From NCBI RefSeq assembly GCF_021018895.1, contig NC_079385.1, positions 20,951,803 through 21,015,802 on the forward strand: a DNA stretch of 64,000 nt, written 5' to 3'. Below, in pieces: positions 38,222-52,890 of this stretch. Positions within the stretch are counted from its first letter, which is position 1, and every line of letters starts with the position of its first letter. The notes beneath the pieces are model-generated. The model did not search any database. It had not been told where the DNA came from and saw nothing but the letters and a program-made list of their open reading frames with translations. The position numbers and the translations under genes are program-made. This stretch comes from Seriola aureovittata. Taxonomy: Eukaryota; Chordata; Actinopteri; Carangiformes; Carangidae.

Positions 38222-38697
38222 CAGTCTTTTGTAAAACACTTCTTCTGTTGACATCACTCAGAGTTCAGACTAAACACTTTTGTCAGTAGAAAACTTGATG
38301 TTTTCTGTTCCACACGAGACTAAAATATCTGAAGTTTCCATCAAGTAAATACTGAAGGAAAAAGAGAGAAAGTCAAACAGTAGCATTCTGTGCTCTGTGG
38401 GTGGAACTGGTCCGTGACTAATGTGAAACACACTCTGTGTTTAGACGCTGAATGTGATGATGAACTTGGATCTACGTGTTTCCTGTCACATCAATAAAAC
38501 CTTAACTTTATCTCACTGTAATGTTTAAGGACCTAAAACTAAAAGACCAGGTTACAGGTGAATAATGATGCCGCAGAGAAAACACAGTGTGTGGCATTCA
38601 TGGACCAGTCGAACAAAGGGGGACGGGGGCGTCTTACCCTCTGCCTGTAGCGGGCGTCGGCGTTCGGGTTGAGCCCCAGCAGGGCCTGCTCGTCCAT
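29958..38697 (-). CDS. xpot: Exportin-T (tRNA nuclear exporter)
   Basis: XPOT is an importin-beta family karyopherin that exports mature tRNA with RanGTP. Twenty-four coding exons: 38697-38638, 38143-38061, 37931-37875, 37784-37715, 37254-37036, 36582-36398, 35939-35771, 35231-34995, 34916-34878, 34796-34734, 34643-34519, 34252-34108, 34019-33900, 33801-33707, 33168-33099, 32946-32708, 32359-32074, 31955-31766, 31663-31547, 31464-31349, 31264-31217, 31126-31055, 30169-30113, 29984-29958. All phases join: 2889 nt, 962 aa, equal to human. It begins MDEQALLGLNPNADARYRQR and ends AFFQRAKL. Landmarks include NKAAQVLALTFIMEYLTLW (exon 5), EEACDCLFEIVNKGMDPVDK (exon 7), HEDDDISANIVGFCYEYLH (exon 8) and RTSKAFSNKQTVKQCGC (exon 17). 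The whole length is helical-repeat type, without signal peptide or membrane segment. Donors of exons 6 and 12 are GTCAGT and that of exon 8 is GTTCTC (weak). The exon 18 acceptor is ambiguous by 6 nt. Confidence 0.98.
30812..31015. repeat. 16-bp tandem array of CRE-like sites
   Basis: Thirteen tandem units of TGACGTCACTGACTCG (the last one partial) lie in xpot intron 22. Nine units carry the perfect CRE palindrome TGACGTCA; the others have TGACATCA or TGACGTTA. The first two units end in A instead of G, so TGACTCA (the AP-1 consensus) appears between CREs. Confidence 0.95.
33285..33486. repeat. Dispersed repeat, copy 2, ending in a hairpin
   Basis: This is a near-identical partner of 6754-6975, in the intron between xpot exons 15 and 14. 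Its right side carries AATCAGAAGAGAGG, closely followed by its exact reverse complement CCTCTCTTCTGATT (about 33467-33503). Confidence 0.75.
35942..36165. repeat. Long (CA)n/(CGCA) microsatellite at xpot intron 6 acceptor
   Basis: More than 200 bp of AC with scattered GCAC units. On the xpot strand it is a GU repeat that runs directly into the UAG acceptor of exon 7 with no other pyrimidine tract. Confidence 0.97.
36344..36388. repeat. (GT)n microsatellite at xpot intron 6 donor
   Basis: About 45 bp of GT. On the xpot strand it is a CA repeat beginning 9 nt after the GTCAGT donor of exon 6, complementary to the GU repeat at the other end of the same intron. Confidence 0.97.
38148..38220. repeat. 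(CA)n microsatellite next to xpot exon 2 acceptor
   Basis: About 73 bp of CA. On the xpot strand it forms GU repeats ending just before TTCAG of exon 2. The donor side of this intron has only a short CCACACAC match. Confidence 0.97.
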
Positions 38698-41136
38698 GAC
38701 TGCAGCGACAGACTGGCAGGCCATTCGTGGGTTAGCTTTCCTCCAGGGCAGGTTCACTCCTCTCTGCTGCTGTCGGGCAGGTCTCTCTCATCTGGAGAAC
38801 CAGGGACGAGACGAGACACACCTGAGGTCAGACATACTCCGCCGTGTTACACCAGAGCGGCAGCTGAGATGACACAATCTTTACATAGCAGAGAAAGTAA
38901 CAGAAAATGATGCACAAGCTCAAGCAGATATAAAAACTGCTTTGTCTCATATATAAGTTTTAAATCTTTAAACATTTAATGAGGATATTTAAGGGTAATT
39001 TAAAGGGGGGGTTAAACCCTGTTTGTTCCTTAGAATCTTAATCAATTAGGAAACCTTAAATATTCAGTGAATAAATATCAAACATGACAAATGTATGGAT
39101 CCAAATTATTTAACTGATGTTCAATGCAATTAAATGTTTCCACTGGTTTGTATTAGAGCTGACATGAAACCTTGATCGGCTGATCAACAACAAACATATT
39201 CAACCTGTTCCTCATGCTGACGCTCTGTTTTCCTCCTGCACTTGTTTTAGTTGACGGAGTCGCAGCCTGAGAAACTGGTTAAAATTTGTTCTTATTGTTC
39301 AGTAAACAGAATATTTTTTCATCCAAACAGTCACAAGGATTCTGGAGGAAAGAGTCAGAAATGAGGTTTTGTTAAATTAACCACTGGGTTTGTCTCAGAT
39401 CCTTGGAACCAATAAAAATACTCCATTACAAGTTCAAGTCCTGCATTTAAAATCCTACTGAAGTAAAAGTACATAAATATTATCAATAGTACTAAAGCAT
39501 TAAAATTGAAAGTGGGTTTTGCAGTAAATTGTTTCCTGTGACTGATTAATGATCAATCAGATCATTGATCCCAAGTCATTTTACTGTTGTAGCTGCTTCA
39601 ACTACGTCACATACACCTGATAACTGTGAACGGTCATCAGATGATTCATGGGAGAAGAAAGAAGAAGAAACACACAGTGAAGGTTTCTGCCTCTTCAGGC
39701 CCTAAACGATGATAGAAATCAAAGCACCTGGGAACAGCTCAGTCACATTTATTTTTTAAATCACAGATTTCAAAAACATTTTATTCTAAAAAACTTGTCA
39801 GAAAGTTTTCAAATAATTAGTTTCAGTAAAAAAGACAATATTTCCCTCTGAACTGTGACGGAGAAGGTAACGGAAAATGAAAATGCTTCAACTTGAGTAC
39901 AGTTAATCAATCCACTGATTATTTTTCGATTAATTGTTTAGTCTGTTGTGTAGAGCTGCAACAATTAGTCAACTACTCAGAAAATCAATCAACAACTATT
40001 CTGATAAAGAGGTCATCACAATCTTTTATGGAAAAATATGATTATCTTCTGGTTTTCTTTGTCTTTTATTATAATAAATTGAAGATTTTTGAGGGTTTTT
40101 GACTCTTGGCTGGATGAAACAAAACATTTGAAGACTTCATGTTGGACTATGAGACACCCAGATGGTCATTTTTCACATTTTTCATTTTATAGACCAAACA
40201 ACTAATTGACTAATCAAGAAAATAAGGGGCAGATTAATTGACAATAAAAAATACACTGAGCTGAAGGGGACGTCTTCAGAAGTCCAAACACCCCAGAAAA
40301 CCCAAAGACTCCATTAATAAAGACTCATGTCAAAGAAAACTAATAAGTCGACTCCTGAGACGCTGAAATCTGCCAATATCTGTCTTTTTTTTTCACTATT
40401 TTTGATTGAAAAATGAACGAAAAGATTAACGGTTATCAAAATGGCAGCCGATTACTCTTCTGTGGATCGACTAATTGAGTAATCGACTTACGGCGTCAGC
40501 TCGACCTCACGGGGCTGACATGCTTCAGGTATGAAGAATCAGCTCTGACAACACTGATTAGTTGTTGTGGAGGATGGAGGGGACAGATCATCCACATGAT
40601 GCAACACACTGTCAACACTTTACAGCCTCCATGTCTGTTTATAATGTCATCATCATGGATGATAAGGCTCCACCGGACACACCAGAGGGTAAACAGCCAC
40701 AGAAATGTCCTGGTTTGTGGGTGAAGGCTGAATAAAGACAGCGTCCCCCGGGCCACTCCTCTAAAAGTTGACACTGCAGTGCTACATGCTAACAACTTCA
40801 CTCCAATACAAAATAGCTGACTGCAGCTAACTCAAGCTAGCCTCGGTTAGCCGGCTAGCTGGCTCCAGAGCTCGCCTGTTGGAGTAATCCTGACACGGTA
40901 ACACATATTAAAACCCCGGCCATCACCGGGATGTGGTTAATTACAGCCGCACCCACCGTGTGGGAGAAGTGGGAGCAGTTTTATGGTGTTTTTCTGCTTG
41001 TTTATCGCGGCTCGGTAACGTTACCTGCTGCTGTGTCGCTCGCCTCCGCTTAGAAAATCTCACGAAGACAAACTCCGCTGCCGTTTTTCAAAGCAAATCA
41101 CAACAAAGAACAAAGGGCATTTTCTGTGAAGCTTAC
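38698..41136 (-). other. xpot 5' leader and first intron
   Basis: Upstream of the ATG the leader probably continues to an acceptor-like CTCCAG near 38791. A long intron then reaches the noncoding exon near 41137. The intron contains a GAGCTGCAAC-family MITE (39947-40495). I found no other exon. Confidence 0.5.
39947..40495. mobile_element. GAGCTGCAAC-family MITE, long copy
   Basis: It begins TAGAGCTGCAACAATTAGTC, passes through GATTATCTTCTGGTTTTCTTT and TTATAGACCAAACAACTAAT, and ends with ATCAAAATGGCAGCCGATTA and repeated ATCGACTAATT. Internal order and ends match a MITE family also seen at 9080-9816 and 43109-43343. It has no coding capacity. Confidence 0.55.
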
Positions 41137-41340
41137 CGTAGTTAGAACTTAATTCATCAAGTGTTTTTTCCGCCTCTCTCTCGCTCCCTTTAACTCATCA
41201 CGGAGCCGCTGCGAAGTCTCCAGAAATCAGTTGCACGTCGGCTCGACTCACACGACTCAAGCGGCGGTGCGGCGTGTCCGCCCGGTTAGTATCCGGGTCA
41301 CGGCCGCAGGAAGAGATTCCTCCGCACCGCGGCGTAAACC
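41137..41340 (-). promoter_or_regulatory. xpot noncoding first exon and CpG promoter
   Basis: Minus-strand ACTACG|GTAAGC gives a good donor at 41137/41136. CpG-rich sequence upstream (41200-41340) stands out from AT-rich surroundings. The gene is divergent from rpl18a, whose start lies about 1 kb away. Confidence 0.5.
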
Positions 41341-42065
41341 CCCCGATTTTAATAATGAATAATATAGATATAAATATACATATTTCATTTTTATCCCACA
41401 TAAATGTTACATGTTTTTGTTTATAGGCTTATATTTGACGTGTTATTTGTGCTGGACTGTATTTTACAGTTGGCTAACTTTCCGGAAGTTAGTTTCTGAT
41501 TCGTAGGAAAGTAAACTGAAACTTTCCTTATTTTAGTTATATAATGACATCAAACTAAAAGCCCTTACTTTGTTTAAACCCGCTATTTATAGTTTGTAAA
41601 ATCCTAATTCTATATTAACTACGTCAAATACTGCATTTTAGTACAGTTTTAAAATACTTGCTGACCATCTGACAAGTCACACACACTTGTGAAACCTAGT
41701 CTAGATTAAAATTGGTTTAAATTAATCCAGTTTTCACAAATATTAATCAAATGAAAAGGTTTTAAATAGCGTTGGTGCTTTTATTTTGATGTCCAATAGT
41801 AATTCCCCTGTCGTAATAATAAAAAAAAAAACATTTCTTTCCACACGTCATCACTGTGATAGTTAACGGTTAAATCCGATATATTTCACCATAAATAAAT
41901 TCCTGTTTAATATTCCTGTAAAACATCCACTGTACAAACTATAAATTATATACTATTTACATGTAGCACATTATTATGATATGTACATGTACACGCTTCC
42001 ACCCTGTCGAGTATGAAACCATCTTCAGGCCGCTTGAGGGCTCGTTGTACCGGATCCTCCCTCTT

Positions 42066-42142
42066 CCCGCCACCCCTCCCTCTTCGCGCGACCCCTCCCT
42101 CCCCGCGCGACCCCTCCCTCCCCGCGCGACCCCTCCCTCCCC
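42066..42142. repeat. 20-bp tandem repeat in rpl18a promoter
   Basis: About 3.5 copies of CGCGCGACCCCTCCCTCCCC end 44 bp upstream of the likely rpl18a transcription start. The complementary strand has GGGGAGGGAGGGG runs that could form a G-quadruplex or bind Sp/KLF factors. Antisense frames through it (42025-42357) are repeat artefacts. Confidence 0.85.
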
Positions 42143-42185
42143 CGGTTCCTCCGTCCACTTGACATGCGCAGTCTCCGCCCTTCTG

Positions 42186-42196
42186 CTTCCTCTTTT
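42186..42196 (+). promoter_or_regulatory. 5' TOP-type start of rpl18a mRNA
   Basis: The pyrimidine tract CTTCCTCTTTT lies 36 nt upstream of the rpl18a ATG. Ribosomal-protein mRNAs characteristically start at such a terminal oligopyrimidine tract, which places translation under mTOR/LARP1 control. The exact start base is inferred. Confidence 0.6.
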
Positions 42197-42221
42197 ACTG
42201 TGGCAGTGAGCGAGAGACACC

Positions 42222-46523
<4,302 letters not shown>

Positions 46524-46551
46524 AGCAGTTTTTTCACTTTGTGCGGGAAAT

Positions 46552-46557
46552 AATAAA
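46552..46557 (+). terminator. rpl18a poly(A) signal
   Basis: AATAAA lies 28 nt after the stop codon, giving the very short 3' UTR usual for ribosomal-protein genes. Confidence 0.85.
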
Positions 46558-49179
46558 ACTTCTATAATAGAAGAAGAAACGTCCACATGAGTGGTTTTTA
46601 CATTCACATCGAATTCATCCAGACTGTTCCTGAACGCACCTCCACACCAACAGACAAGTTTCTGAACGACGCAGTTTGAGAATAAAGGAAAGTTTGAAGT
46701 GAAATACGTGTGAAATAAATAACTGAAGTGACTAATTAAATGAGACTAACTAGTTAACTAAGTGGTTTAAACTCGGATCTGAAATAAGTCTTGTACTTGT
46801 TTTCTTTAGTGTAATGACCTTTGACCTCTGGGTTTCTGTTTGGGAAAGATTTTGAGAGACAACATGAAACTAAATAAAAAGAATAAATGAACCAGAAGAA
46901 CCATTACATGTAAATGTAAAGCTTATAATGAAGCTTAAACTAAGATATATATAAAAACCAGAAGCTGACAGTTGATACAACTTTAAATATTTATAAGGTG
47001 CAAGTTTCAAATTTATTTCTGTCTGACTTTAAATTATGAAGAATTGAGAAATATTTGATTTAAAGTGAAAGAGAAGTTTTCATTACAGGTTTTTTTTTTA
47101 ACAGTTTAAACAGAATAAGTTAACTGCTGTTTGTCTCCCAACATAATTTATTCTTTATAATAATGACATGACAGATTTTAATAATCTTTATTTAGAAATA
47201 ATTGCACTGAAAGGAGGAAATAGTCTGTAATGAAATCATTTTCCACCTGTAGACATTTTTATATCAGATCAATAATCATCTGATGAGATTCAGCTGAAAG
47301 CCTCAAAAACATGGAGCTCCCTGACCCTTGACCTCTGGCATGGATGTCAGCCTCCACCCTGATGGTTTGTGAAGCTGCTGCTGTTGCACCGTCTGTCCAC
47401 ACGGTGGCAGTGTTGTCTAAGACATGAAGGTGAGGAGCAGCTGATCATCAGCCTCACACAGGTGAAAATCAATCAGTTCATTAAGAAGTTTAACTTTACA
47501 AAAGAACAATCTATATTTCATTTCAATTTTTATTGTTTCATTTATTAATATTTCAACATAAAAAGGTTTAAATTTGATTTCAGTGACTTTTAGTTCTTAA
47601 ACTGATGAGACGTGTAGAAAGTAAACATGAGACTTCACATGTAACAACATTTAATAATGTTAATAAACAGGGTTTATTATTGAAAGATGTGGAAGAAGTT
47701 TATTCTGTAGAAGTGGAGCTGGATGGGAAAAGGTTCGACCTCTGGAAGAGTTAAATAACCAGCGTGAAGAGACTCTGCAGAGTAATAACTCTGGAGCTGT
47801 GTGAAGGAGCCACAACATTTAAAGTCTCATGAGTCGTCAAATGTTGTTGCTGCAAACAATTAAGTTCTTGTGTTTACTGCAGCTGCTGCTGGAGTTTTTA
47901 AGACTTCTTCAGACTCTCTCTCTGCATCTTGGAAGTCGGTGAAGTTGAGCGGGAAACCTCCACTCTGCCGCCGTGATTCAACCTGAGCCAAAGTGTTGAT
48001 GTTTCCCGCCTCAGATGTGACAGTTTGCTGCTTCTCATTGTCTCAACGTGAAGCAAGTAAATTAAAGATCTCGTGTTTTATGGAGTAAACAATTAACAGA
48101 CTTTATAAAAAGCTGCTGAGCTGCAGGCCTGGTTAGCATTTAGCTCAGAGCTGCTGACATGACTGAAGAATAAAGTTTATTATGGAGCTGCACAGACCTG
48201 GATTTAAAGGTGATGTACAGATGAGTCAGATTTGGACTCCGGCCAAGTGGGACGACGTGTGTTTAACCTGCAGCTTTCAGTGAGAAAGTGGAAGCTCGTT
48301 ATAATAATATGATGTTTGGCTCGTCATCAGGCGGCATGCTGGGAGCGGGCTGCGAGAGAGGTGGAGGTACTGTACGGGCGTTAACTGGGCGTGTGCGGAG
48401 GAGACGGAGCAGTGGGTGGCTGCAGAGAAAGACCTCACTCAGTGATGGAAAACATTCTTTTCAATGAGTCACAGTCATAAACATGTAAAATCATTACAGA
48501 TACATGAAAAAAAGTCAGAGTCTGCGCTGACTTCACCCTGAAGTATGTGAAACTCTCTCCAAACCAAACAGCAGAAAAATGGGCCTGAAACTGGTGATTC
48601 TGATGGTTAATTAAATTCTAATATACAGCCGCATGTTTATGAGCCGGATCCAACTATTAGTGCTTAGCAGCAACTTTTTCCATTATTTGTGCGCAGCTCC
48701 TCACAGAGCACTTCTGACAGGAAACAGGTTATAGTTTCAGAAATCAATTCCATACAAAGACGCTCAGTATATGCTGCAGCTTTTTATTGTGGGAATTAAA
48801 AGACTGTTTAGAAACACGTTTAAAACGTTCTCAGAGTTTCGAGCTCTCCGACTCCACTGGAAGTTAAAGTTAGTGTTTCCCAGTGGAGCTCATTGTGAAA
48901 GCAATATCGACGAGAACTCAGAGGCCATTAAATATAACTGGCCGCGCTTTTTCTGCCCGACACAAATGTTTGAAATACTGGAGACTTCCCGTCGCAGATG
49001 AGATACTTCTCATGAAGTGCAGGCCTGCTAACGGCTCTCACACTGAGGAAGACGGTGGAGTTTCAAAAGTGACGTTTGAGGACGGAAGACACAAAGATGG
49101 AGGACGATCACGTCACCAAAACAAGTGTTTGGCAATTATTCTTGGTTCAACATTGTCTCTGTGTGGACCGTACCTGGAA

Positions 49180-49830
49180 GTCCATGATTGTAGTGTCTCT
49201 TCATGAACACCCTGACGTCGTTTCCATGTCCACATGGAAACCCAAGAGTCCGTTATTGTCTCCCTGCAGACACCTGGACGTCAATATCGTCTCTCCATGG
49301 AAAACCCTGGATTCGTTATCGTCTGTATTTGGACACTTTGGAGTCAATTTAAGCTCCAAAGGGACGCCTTATTGTTACCAGTTGTTATCGTCACCACGTG
49401 GACACCTGAGAGTCTTAATCATCTCTACGAGGACACTTTGGCGTCATAATCATCAACACACAGACACCTGGAAGTCGATATCGTGGACGTTATTGTCTGT
49501 ATTTGGACACTTTGGAGTCATTATAAGCTCCAAAGGGACACCTTATCGTAACCAGTTGTTAGTGTTTCTGTGTGGACCCCTGGGACTCGACATCTCTACG
49601 TGGACACCCTGAACTCATCGCCATCTCCACATAGAAACCCAGGAGTCTGTTATTGTCTCTCTGTGGACACCTGGAAGTCAATATTATCTCTACAAGGAAG
49701 TTGTTATTGTCGGACCCCTAGGAGTCTTTATTATATCTATACGGACCCCTGGGAGTTGTTGTCTCTACATGGACACCTTGCAGTCAATATCATCTCTACC
49801 TGGACACCTGGGAGTTGTCTCTAGATGGAA
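49180..49830. repeat. ~33-bp degenerate minisatellite with ~180-bp higher order
   Basis: The unit is of the form GTGGACACCTGGGAGTCAAT followed by ATCATCTCTAC, repeated about twenty times with drift. A longer block (GTCTGTATTTGGACACTTTG ... AGCTCCAAAGGGACGCCTTA) occurs at about 49319 and again about 180 bp later, showing a second level of duplication. Confidence 0.7.
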
Positions 49831-51508
49831 AGGTGGGAGTCGATATCTTCTTCTGTGGTGAGTACAGTGTTATTGTAAGTAACAGGAACTCAAGGCATAA
49901 CAATCAAACTTTCAACCAATCAGCAGATACTTGAATCGATTTGTTAGAGAACTGAAACAGACGACTTAAATACGTTTGTTTCCGGAGCATCAGAGTGTGA
50001 CCTCCTGTCTGTGATCACGTCTGTGTAGCTCTGTGTTGACTTCCTGACTCCAGCTCTGAGGCTTGGTGCTGACCACAGTCTGGTCTCAGCCTCTGCCAGA
50101 TTTACTGTTCTGCGGCGTGGGCCGAAGGCTTGAGGCGGCCCGGGGGCTTTGTGGATCCGCGGCCTTCCAAGAACTCTCTGTGGGCACCGGGCGGCGAAGA
50201 CCTTAAGCCACAAAATCCACAGGGCATAAAGGCAGTCAGTGTCAGAGCTTCAGGAAGCAGCTGGCAGGTAGAGATGAGGATGATGGATGTGGAGGAGGTG
50301 GTAGGTGGAGAGGACTGTCGTGAAGAAGGGAAAAGTTATTATTCAACCTGCTGCAAAGAGGCTGTGGTGGTGGACTGACTCTTGACCTCTGTAACCTTTG
50401 TACCACCGTGGTAATCGTGTCAATGTGGTGAACGGAGCGGATTCAGACGGTCTCTCCTGGAGGTACTCCATCATGTTCCGGTTGTTTGAACCTCAGAAGA
50501 AGACGGAAGTCGTTGTGTAAAGAGTGAGAGACTCCCAAAGTCTCAGAAAACCTTCCAGTATCAGACGTTGTTTACCCGAACTGTATCTGAGAACATGCTC
50601 GCGCCCGCCAGGCTCAATAACCTGTCAGGCAGCCTGGCTTGCTAGCTTAGCCTTTAGCTAGACAACAGGTTGACACAGGTCAAGAAAGGGACGCAATTGA
50701 TGCACAGACTCTTTCTAAAAACTGTATTTAAACCAGTTCGTAGAGTTGTTTATACGATCCACTAATTACGGCAGGTCCATTTCAATTAATTGATTTCAGT
50801 CTAGATTTTTCCGCCATAAATACTGGTTTAACTGGGCTCTTAGACTTGGTTCTGTTTCTCCACTGTCACGACGAGGGTTATATGTTATAGTTATTATATG
50901 AAAATGGGGGTCAACCAAATAATGTGGTTGGACTTGTCACATAAAATCATCAGTAAGCTCATCATATTTTAGTAGTAGGTCTAAAACAACTCGTAATTAT
51001 TACCACTGTGGCAAGTTGGCGTTTGAATAATCTTTGTAACACTCCAAGTGGAGGTCAGGATTTTCCTGAGAGGTTTCCTTACAGAGAAAAAAAGCAGAGC
51101 ATGTTTTAAAAACAGAAGTACCTTTCTTCAGAGTGGAGAAAGAGAGAGGAGTAACAGCCAGCTCAGCTATCGGCAGCATGGCACAATCCACAACCTGCTG
51201 ACTCAGATTCAGCCCGTTTGATTGACTGGCTTTAAGTTTGCCCAGTTTTCTGCAGGAGGAGAGCGAAGCGGGGACAAACCAGGACTGAACCCAGACCACG
51301 TCTACGTTCTGCTGCAGAGGAATGTGCTAAAAGCTCCGTCCACACCAGCCAAACACTTTCCCTCGCATTAATGTTTCTCAGAACCTCCCACGAATCTTCG
51401 GACCTGCCGGAGCCAAGATGACATGTAATCACAAAGATCAACAAAGCCTTAACAGCTTTTACAGAGGATCACCATGACCAGCTACAGGCCAGCTTTATAA
51501 AGAGATGG

Positions 51509-51509
<1 letters not shown>

Positions 51510-51565
<56 letters not shown>
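51510..51565. repeat. (AC)n microsatellite
   Basis: About 56 bp of AC in the gene-poor right half. Confidence 0.97.
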
Positions 51566-51567
<2 letters not shown>

Positions 51568-51910
51568 GGTGGTTATGAAAGGTGAATCATTTTCTGACGC
51601 CCAGAACACAGAGTTTTTGTGCAACGAATCAGGAAACACAGTTTTCTGAAGAACTGAAGCGTTGGTGCCAGAAGAAGTTTGTCGTTTCACAGCGTTACAT
51701 CCAGTCTGAACAGTGACATCTGGTGGCCACAACCTGGTACTGCAGCTGCGCTAAAGGCCTGAAGGGGAGACCGAGGCTGGCTGGAAGAGTCTCTTAGGTA
51801 TTTCAGCAGCAGCCTTGATAAGAGGCCCTCCCATTGTGGAATTCACTAAAAATGAATTTTCTCTAATGAACAAATGTGTAAAATTGTCTGGAAACTATAA
51901 ACTTATGTCT

Positions 51911-52890
51911 GCACTGTAAAAAAAAGTCCTAATTTTACAGAAAATAACTGAAAATTTTACAGTAATTTTCAGGTTTTTCTTAATTGTGAACAAAAGTCGG
52001 TAAAATGACAGAAACGATCTGTGAATTAACAGCCAAACTTCTATTTTAAGCATTATGCCAATAATAATCAATTACATTTATTTCCCATTTCTGTAAAGAA
52101 AAATTACTGTATTATTTCTACAGTATTTTTTCTACTTTCTTAAATTACATACAAATCTCTGTAAAATGACAGTAATTATCTGTAATTAAAAATGTAGCCT
52201 GTTATTATAAAGGTTAATGTCCATATGAACAATTTAAAGATTCTCTGTAATTTCAGGGTAAATCTTATTAGTTTTACATTTATGTGACTTCTACATTCAA
52301 ACTGTGTGATTCTGGATGAAAGGTGTCAAACTTTTCTTCATCACATCAAACAGTCAAACTTCAAAAAGTTAGAAGTACTGGAATGTATTTGAAAAAAAAG
52401 TGAACCGCCGACTTCTCTGAGTCTTTGAGAACAACTGAACACAGAACAAGACATTTACAGGTGAACAACATGTTGGAGCTAACTTTGATGAACTGAGTGA
52501 GTCACCTAAGAGAAGTTAGGTGAATTTATTATCTTGCAAAAATATCAGGTAAGAAAACATTTACTCTATTGTTTTTATGACGTTATTTGTGTTCATGTCG
52601 TTTATTTTGGATTAAAAATACACAGATAAACAAATGTCATTAAGTATGTATGTTTATACTGCGTCATTAACGTGTTAAAGTGAAAAGCTAATCGCGATTA
52701 GCGTGCTAGCCACTACAGCATTTTTTTCAATGTAGAAGAAGCTAATTTTACTGTGTGTTGCTAGTATGTGTTAATGTTGTCAGCTGGTTTAAAGCTTAAA
52801 CTGATGAGAGGTAAATGAGTGAAGTGACTGAGAAACTGTCTTGTACACACTTGTTTTTGTTTGGCAGCTGCTGCTGCTTTTTTACAGTGC
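51911..52890. mobile_element. Possible 980-bp TIR element
   Basis: GCACTGTAAAAAA at the left and its reverse complement TTTTTTACAGTGC at the right bracket 980 bp. The left third is full of TTTACAGTAA-type words known from teleost DNA-transposon ends. No target duplication or transposase frame was seen, so the pairing could be chance. Confidence 0.35.

Noticed and set aside
49076..49612. 178-codon plus-strand frame
   Set aside because: It lies mostly over the degenerate ~33-bp minisatellite, and neighbouring frames translate the same repeat.
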